DNA from: Brachionus koreanus
Taxonomy: Eukaryota > Rotifera > Eurotatoria > Ploima > Brachionidae
DNA: 36,309 nt
Reading direction: 5' to 3'
Assembly (NCBI GenBank): GCA_016987375.1
Contig: PJRA01000401.1
Span: 1,667,371 to 1,703,679, forward strand
Made by a program: the position numbers and the translations under genes
Notes under the pieces: generated by a model
Database searches by the model: none
Told to the model about the DNA's origin: nothing
The model's input: the letters and a program-made list of their open reading frames with translations, nothing else
Shown here: in pieces, positions 30,546-36,309 of the stretch
Layout of the letters: the number at the start of each line of letters is the position of its first letter
Position numbering within the stretch: the first letter of the stretch is position 1

Positions 30546-33473
30546 ATGGCAAATCTTTCAATTTTTGTAAATAACTTTGATCCTTATAATGCAGAACCAG
30601 CGGTTGAGTGTTACATAATGCAGATTATAGCAGTTTATTATACGGTTGTATTCTTCCTTAGTCTGATTGCTAATTCAGTATTGTTATGGATTTTGATATT
30701 TTTCAAAGAAATCAGAAATCCAATGAATGCATTTATACTAGCTTTAACAGTTTGTAATTTTCTAGGCTCTATAATACAGATGCCTATGGTTATTGTCAGC
30801 AGTTTCTATTGCAAGTAACAGATATTGAAAAATCAAATATTTAAACTAATTGTGAATTTTTACTTAGATGGGTTTATGGAAAAAGTGGATGCATTTTTGC
30901 AGGATTTGTCATGTACACAATTGGCTGCACTAGTATTTTTTTACTCGCTGCTGTATCTTTTGAAAGGTAACATCTCTATTCTCTATTCTCTTAATTAAAG
31001 TTAAATTTTCTATTTAGATTTTACACGATTTCTAATCCATTAAGATTTAAGGCACTAAATTACAGATCATCAATTTTAATAATTGTCTTATGTTCATTAT
31101 TTGGAGTATTTTGGGGTTTACTTCCTATTTTTGGATGGTCTCATTATTCGCTTGAAGGAACTTTAACTAGCTGTAGTGTTGAATGGGATGAAAGGTAATT
31201 TTTGAATATAAAAGGGTCTAGTCAACCAAGTTCGGTAAATAATTATTTATAAAAAACCAGCTATTATACAGCCTGAGGAGATTTTAAGCTATTTACTAAA
31301 TTTTTGAAACTTGAGTTTATTTTAATATTGACATATTAACTAACTGATAAAGATGAATATAAAAAAAAAACACTTTGAAATAGTAAATCAAGAATTAGTC
31401 CTTTAAATAAAGAGTATAAATGAGAAAAATAAATAGAAAAACTATTGAATTTCTTTAATATATGAAGATAATATTTTTATTTTTTTTTTGCTAAATTTCC
31501 ATAAAAAATTTCAAAAAGAAGATTTCAAAATTTTACAAATAACTTTAGAAGAAATTAACGAAAAAATTAAAAAAAAAAAAACGCATTAATAATTTCGGAT
31601 TCATACTATAAAGTTTATAAGATTTCTCAATTCTTAATTCTTTGTCACTTTTAAAATGGCATATAATAATCACTTATGCTATTTTCATTAGTATCAATAG
31701 ATATTATTAAAACATAGCCAAATTGAGTAAATTGAAGCAAATACCAAAAAAAAATTTTATTGTTACACAAAAACAATTATAACTCATTTGATACGGCAAG
31801 TCTAATTATTTTAACGCACACTTGAGCACACTTGTATTTCTTTAACCAAACGCTTACTTAATTATGTTTTTCTTAATTAAAAAAAATCCTATTTTCAGTA
31901 TTTTTGTTTTTATAGAAAAAATTTTTGTCTTTTAAATATACTAAACGCATTTTATGATTATTATAAAAAATTGATTGACAAGACTGATTAAAAATTTAAA
32001 AAATTTTCAGTAATTATTCTAGGAGTTTAAATGTTGTAAGCTACAATATCGCAATGTTTACCTTTGTATATATTCTGCCATTATGTGCTATTGCATTCTC
32101 AAACTTCAAACTTATAATGATAGTAAAATTTCAATTAATCCTAACAATTTGATATTTAAACATAAAATTTGATTAGATTCGAAAATTGCCAAAATCTTTC
32201 CCATCAATTATAGACAAAAAAAGGAAAAAAAGAATTCAATTTGAAAAAAACTTGACTATTTCTGCAATAATTTTAATTGGTAAAAATTAATAATTATCAC
32301 CCGGCGAACCTTAAATTTAAAATATTATCTTTTTTTTATTCAGTATTTACATAATTCACATAACTCAAAATTTTATGTAATCGGATGAGACTTAAAAGCT
32401 TTGTCAGTAAAATTAAAAGAAACATCTCTCTATATATGAGTTGCTCTTTCTTAGAAAGATTTAAGAAAATTACTAGTTATTTTTTGATATTAAATTTTCT
32501 TTTATTTTTAATTATTTTAAAAATCTATTTATTTATATACCATAAACCCTTGCGATATCATGCATTGGATAACTTATGATTCTTAGGTTTTTTAGTGCAC
32601 GCATAAGCGATCATTCTTCCCATATTAAAATCGGCCCCCTTGGGATGCGTGCATAAAAATGCAGATTTCATGATTTGACGCGGCGTTAATATTCAAAAAT
32701 CCTTCAAAATTATGGTTATGTGAAGTTTAGTACAATAGAACAGAACAATTAATATGATACTTATCAATTTATATAATAATAATTAAATAGTTACAGAAAT
32801 AGTTGAATATTTTTTACTGAATCTATTAAATTAAATAATCAATTGTTTCAAAAATTAGTTTTTAAATTTGTTATTTCTTATACATTTCTTTTTGAACTGC
32901 GACTAGGAAAAAAATTCAGATTTATGTAAATAATACATGAAATAATCGTGTGATCAATCATAATTTGGCAAGATAGGAAAAACGAATTTTAAATTTTAAA
33001 TTTTTTTTTTCTATACCTTTTATTCTAAATATTAAAGTAAAAAGCTGTTTTAGATTTTTAATCTTAAAATTTTTTTTCTTAAAATTCAAAACAAAAAGCT
33101 TAAAATGTGACAAATCAATTATGAAAATTCACAAAGAAATCAAATATCAAACACTTTTTGCACAAGTTAACATTTAAATATTGTTTTTTTTTTAATAAAT
33201 TTAATCTTCGCCATTTTTAATTCTTTTGTTTTTATTTTATTTTCTTTAATAGTCGGATTTGTTATAAGCTGGACTCCATATGCAATTGTTAGCATGTATA
33301 AAGCATTTTTTTATAATGGAAAAATGAATCCTCTTACAGCCACTATTCCATCAATGTTTGCCAAAGCATCCCTTTTTTGGTCATCAGGAATTTATTTATA
33401 CACAAATAAACAGGTGTCGAGAAAATTTAAAGGACTTTTTTTTAGAAAGCGATTTAGAATACTAATTAAATAA
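30546..33473 (+). CDS. Opsin C, six-exon GPCR photopigment (c-opsin/xenopsin-like)
   Basis: Exons: 30546-30814, 30868-30966, 31018-31194, 32023-32122, 32177-32279, 33253-33473, 322 aa. The first four exons match A and B in length; exon 5 is two codons shorter in the third cytoplasmic loop. Sequon N3-L-S, C98/C175, A101, ERF at 122-124, E169 in SLEG, SWTPY, K287 in SMFAK, SSGIY in place of NPxxY, then TNKQ. The tail is short and basic (KFKGLFFRKRFRILIK), and there is no counterpart of the terminal exon of A and B. Introns 3 (828 nt) and 5 (973 nt) are the long ones. AATAAA overlaps the stop. It is the most diverged of the three; whether it is expressed cannot be told here. Confidence 0.87.
31690..31940 (+). 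repeat. Intronic block shared with opsin A intron 4
   Basis: Homologous to 14056-14200 and to about 15650-15725. Here the two pieces lie about 35 bp apart and probably show the uninterrupted form. Confidence 0.6.
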
Positions 33474-33603
33474 AAATAGAAACACATAAGCCATCTTTAT
33501 TTTTTAGTTCTTTTTCTTACTTCCTCTCTTGAGAAGCATATTAAATTTTATATGCATTAAAACATAAAAAAATTGTTAATTAAAAAAGATAGAAAATGGC
33601 CTA

Positions 33604-33750
33604 ATGTATTCCCAACATAAATTTCAATATTTCAAACTTATTAACGAAGAAAATGTTGCTGGAAGATTACAAATATGCATTACAAATGGAAAATTTGAAA
33701 ATATTGATATTTACAAAAATATAAAAATTCTACAACAAATTTTATTTTAA
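33604..33750 (+). CDS. Small open frame, 48 aa, unknown
   Basis: ATG-initiated frame (MYSQHKFQYFKLINEENVAG...) ending ...KILQQILF and TAA. It lies between the opsin C poly(A) region and TIMM9 in otherwise very AT-rich sequence, and its composition is more protein-like than that of neighbouring frames. No domain is recognised. It could be a small gene, an exon of a longer gene, or chance. Confidence 0.2.
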   Translation: MYSQHKFQYFKLINEENVAGRLQICITNGKFENIDIYKNIKILQQILF

Positions 33751-33962
33751 AATTTTTATCAAAATTTAACACTATATAAATTCGTTTACTTAGTTAAATT
33801 GTAAAGATGGATATGATATATTTCCAAAAATTATAATTAAAAAAAAAAATGCATATTTTTTGGAAAAAAATAAAACTGGTTTTTTCAAGATAATGCTTTA
33901 CTATTAGAAATCTTGCAAACAGCATTTTTTAAATTAGAATAATAAAAAACCTTGAGTAAAAG

Positions 33963-34306
33963 ATGCAAAATCAAACTGCCCAAAATTTTGAAGAAACAAT
34001 TCCAGCTGTAAATCAAAAATTAATAAACAAATCTAAATTTTGAACTTTTAAAATTATTTTAAAAAAAAATTTAAGATTAAAGAATTCATTAAACAATACA
34101 ACAAAATAGCCGAAATTTGCTTCAATGATTGCGTCAACGATTTTACAAGCCGTAAAGTTTTAAATACAGAAGACACTTGTGTTTCAAATTGTCTTGAAAA
34201 ATATTTAAAAATGAATCAACGTGTTTCAATGAGATTCCAAGAGCATCAAATGCTAATTAATGAAAATCAAGTAGTAGCTGCTCAAAAAATGGGTCTTTTC
34301 AAATAA
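33963..34306 (+). CDS. TIMM9: Mitochondrial intermembrane-space chaperone TIM9, two exons
   Basis: Exon 1 is 33963-34007 (15 codons), exon 2 is 34076-34306, with a 68-nt phase-0 intron (GTAAAT...TTTAAG), giving 91 aa against about 89 in vertebrates. Family role: a hetero-hexamer with TIM10 escorts hydrophobic carrier and beta-barrel precursors across the intermembrane space. The twin CX3C motifs are C30-FND-C34 and C50-VSN-C54, whose disulfides hold the helical hairpin. KYLKMNQRVSMRFQEHQ (57-73) is the strongly conserved segment. There is no presequence, as expected for MIA40 substrates. The stop lies 109 bp from that of the convergent LRR gene. AATAAA is at 34330-34335. Confidence 0.95.
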
Positions 34307-34329
34307 AAAAGCGATAATTTTTAATAAGG

Positions 34330-34335
34330 AATAAA
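34330..34335 (+). terminator. Poly(A) signal of TIMM9
   Basis: AATAAA 24 nt after the TIMM9 stop. Confidence 0.6.
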
Positions 34336-34352
34336 AATTTAATAAGGAATTT

Positions 34353-34358
34353 TTTATT
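34353..34358 (-). terminator. Poly(A) signal of the LRR gene
   Basis: AATAAA on the minus strand about 58 nt after the LRR gene stop. It is only 17 bp from the TIMM9 signal, so the two 3' UTRs abut or overlap. Confidence 0.55.
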
Positions 34359-34415
34359 TTTTTTTGAATATAAAAATCAAATTTTGCAGAAAAAAAAACA
34401 ACAAACTCTCTCATT

Positions 34416-36025
34416 TTAAAAAGCTTCAATCAAGGTGTTGTGCACTCCATCACCATGGACCGGTTGCCAATAATAAAACATTGTAATGTCACAAGTTAGT
34501 TCGCTTAAATATGTCTTTCCATCAACCACATAAGGCTTTACATCAGTATTCTCTTGTTTTAAACGTGAATTATCTATCAATTTTTTAAAAGCCTTGAAAA
34601 ATTTTATAAAATTTAATTGAAAATTTATTCGAAAAAATTACAATGCAGCCTTTTTCTTCTTCAAATCGATTTCCCCATATATAAATATTACTCAAAACCG
34701 AATTTTGCTCCATAGCTTCAGCCAAGGCACACAAACCTTTGGCTCCAATATTATTCGATTTTATGGAAAGTCTTGTATAAGAAATTGTCAATAATTATTA
34801 TAAAAAAAATATTTACTTTTGTAAATTTGTGTTTGCAAAAGCTAATGCTTCGGCTAATATGATAGCTCCTTCATCTTCAAGTCTATTGTAGCCAAGGTCA
34901 AGTATTTTTAAGGGATTATTTCTGTTTAATAAAATAGCCAAATCGTTTGCCCCATCTCGGGTTATTCGATTGCTTTCAAAAATATTTTCTATATTTTATT
35001 TTTGCATTAATTAAAATAAAGCCTACCAACTCAAATCTAAATGTAAAAGGTGATAATTCGTCAAAAGTTTGTCACAAATCCAGTGCATTCCATAATCCCT
35101 CATCTCAAATTTTTTCATTACTAATTGCTTCAAAGTCTTATTTACTTTAAGCATGTTGGCAAAGTGTTGTGCAATTTCATCCATCCAATTGGCAAATTGA
35201 AACTGCGGAACAGGTCGGCTTACATTTATGGACTTCAAAGTTCGATTGTAGTTTAGAATTGTAGCAAGGGCAATCAAGCTTTCAATTTTCTATTTGAATT
35301 AAATTTTTCAAAATGTTAATTCATTTCATTTAGAACATACCAAATCGGTCTCGCCGATGTCCAAATGTTGTAATGTTGTGTTCACTTGTAGCATTTGAGC
35401 CATACACATACCACCCTTATTTCCTATTTTGTTTCCATTTAAATTTAGATAAACTAAACTGCTATTTTTCTAAAATTTGTTTTTGTTAACAGTTTATTCT
35501 AACTAATTCATAAAAGTTTCATGTACTTGAAGTGATAAAGAAATTTGCTCGGCACCGTCTGCTCCAATGTCATTACACATGAGATTTAAATATTTTAATG
35601 TGTTGTTTTCCTTTTCAAAAAATTGATAAATTTTTTTTTAATTTTTCAATTTACTGAGATTAATTTGGCAATCCAAATGGCACCATCGTCACTCAATTTG
35701 TTAAATCTTAAGTTTAAATCGACAACCCAAGAGTTTATTTTAAGAGTATGATATAAACAAAATGCATCATCATCGACAAGTTTTATGCCCTCTAGAAAAT
35801 AATTGTTACCTCTCAAATTTAAACTGTTGTCTAAGTTAATTTTTTCTGATCTTTAAATTAAAAATCAGTTTAAAAACTGAGATAAAGTTTTTAGCTGGTT
35901 TACTTAGCAAGTGGTTCTATTTGGGTTTGATTTTCAAGTACTGTTCTAATTAGCTTGCTCACCTCTTTTTTGTGAAGTTTACATACTGACAGATAGTGAT
36001 CGAGAGTTTCGTAGCGATTGGTCAT
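34416..36025 (-). CDS. LRRC34: Leucine-rich repeat protein (ribonuclease-inhibitor type), LRRC34-like, eight exons
   Basis: Exons, 5' to 3' on the minus strand: 36025-35904, 35850-35655, 35610-35527, 35469-35341, 35289-35027, 34972-34817, 34771-34642, 34592-34416; 418 aa. Introns are 44-57 nt. RI-type repeats of about 28 residues run through most of the protein: VVDLNLRFNKLSDDGA, LKYLNLMCNDIGADGA, LVYLNLNGNKIGNKGG, LLHLDLSCNRITRDGA, LKILDLGYNRLEDEGA, IYIWGNRFEEEKG. The fifth acceptor was chosen (exon starting at 34972) because the alternative at 34988 makes a stop. The C-terminal NTDVKPYVVDGKTYLSELT and the total length agree with my recollection of LRRC34, hence the symbol; NLRC/RNH1-like alternatives lack that tail. 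Molecular role is uncertain; LRR proteins bind partners. No NACHT domain is present. Confidence 0.82.
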
Positions 36026-36309
36026 TTTTATGTTAATTTAATCAATTTTTTTTCTGATTTAATTCTTGAAATAATTTTTTTATTTTCAAATTGAATCAAC
36101 TTTAATAGGTAACCATAGAAACTATGACTCTATAAATGAATTTATTTTAAATTTAAAGAAAATTTTTTGAGCTATTTTTTATTCTTAAAAAATTAAATTA
36201 ATCTATAGTTTGGTTTATTAACACTACCAAAATATTTTCAACATTTTTGGTTACTTCTTTTCATTGTTTTTATTTTTAATTAATTTAAACATTTTTGGCA
36301 TTTTTTTTT
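36026..36309. other. AT-rich 5' flank of the LRR gene
   Basis: No further gene is visible up to the window edge. Confidence 0.5.

Noticed and set aside
32385..32579. 64-codon frame in opsin C intron 5
   Set aside because: Low-complexity hydrophobic frame, no start context or motif; intronic chance frame.
1..36309. CRISPR array, operon or bacterial-type system
   Set aside because: No spaced direct repeats or polycistronic gene layout; introns and gene content are animal.

Overview
The window looks like nuclear DNA from a small animal. It is very AT-rich, its genes are split by tiny GT-AG introns (mostly 44-72 nt), and it holds clear animal genes: a mitochondrial t6A enzyme, three opsins, a TIM9 chaperone and an LRRC34-like protein. 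Decayed transposons are dense. Compact introns, extreme AT content and a lophotrochozoan-looking opsin family would fit a monogonont rotifer such as Brachionus. That is an inference, not something the sequence proves.

Left part (1-12867): one good gene, OSGEPL1/Qri7 (624-1929, two exons), stands in a transposon-rich stretch. A hAT element (3099-6117) has 97-bp terminal inverted repeats, an 8-bp target duplication and a broken transposase. It sits inside the tail of an older LINE reverse-transcriptase remnant. Further LINE scraps, a Tc1/mariner relic, a tRNA-derived SINE beside a 28-N assembly gap, and long low-complexity AT stretches fill the rest.

Middle and right part (12868-33473): three tandem same-strand opsin genes, here called A, B and C, share exon lengths and intron phases. 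None is complete as a single open frame; the models come from joining exons by eye. All keep the retinal-binding lysine, the Glu181-type counterion and the TM3-EL2 cysteine pair, but all have lost the Asn-Pro of NPxxY. The 3' exons of A and B, including the intron between them, are nearly identical while their 5' exons are clearly diverged, which looks like gene conversion. Introns 4 of A and B each carry an antisense LINE fragment. TTAA-flanked piggyBac-like MITEs and two other fold-back elements lie in introns and spacers.

Right end (33963-36025): two compact, apparently intact genes converge, TIMM9 (+, two exons, 91 aa) and an eight-exon LRR gene resembling LRRC34 (-, 418 aa). Their stop codons are 109 bp apart. 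The genes are not an operon. The opsins form a paralogue cluster, and the others look like unrelated neighbours (two mitochondrial, one LRR protein).
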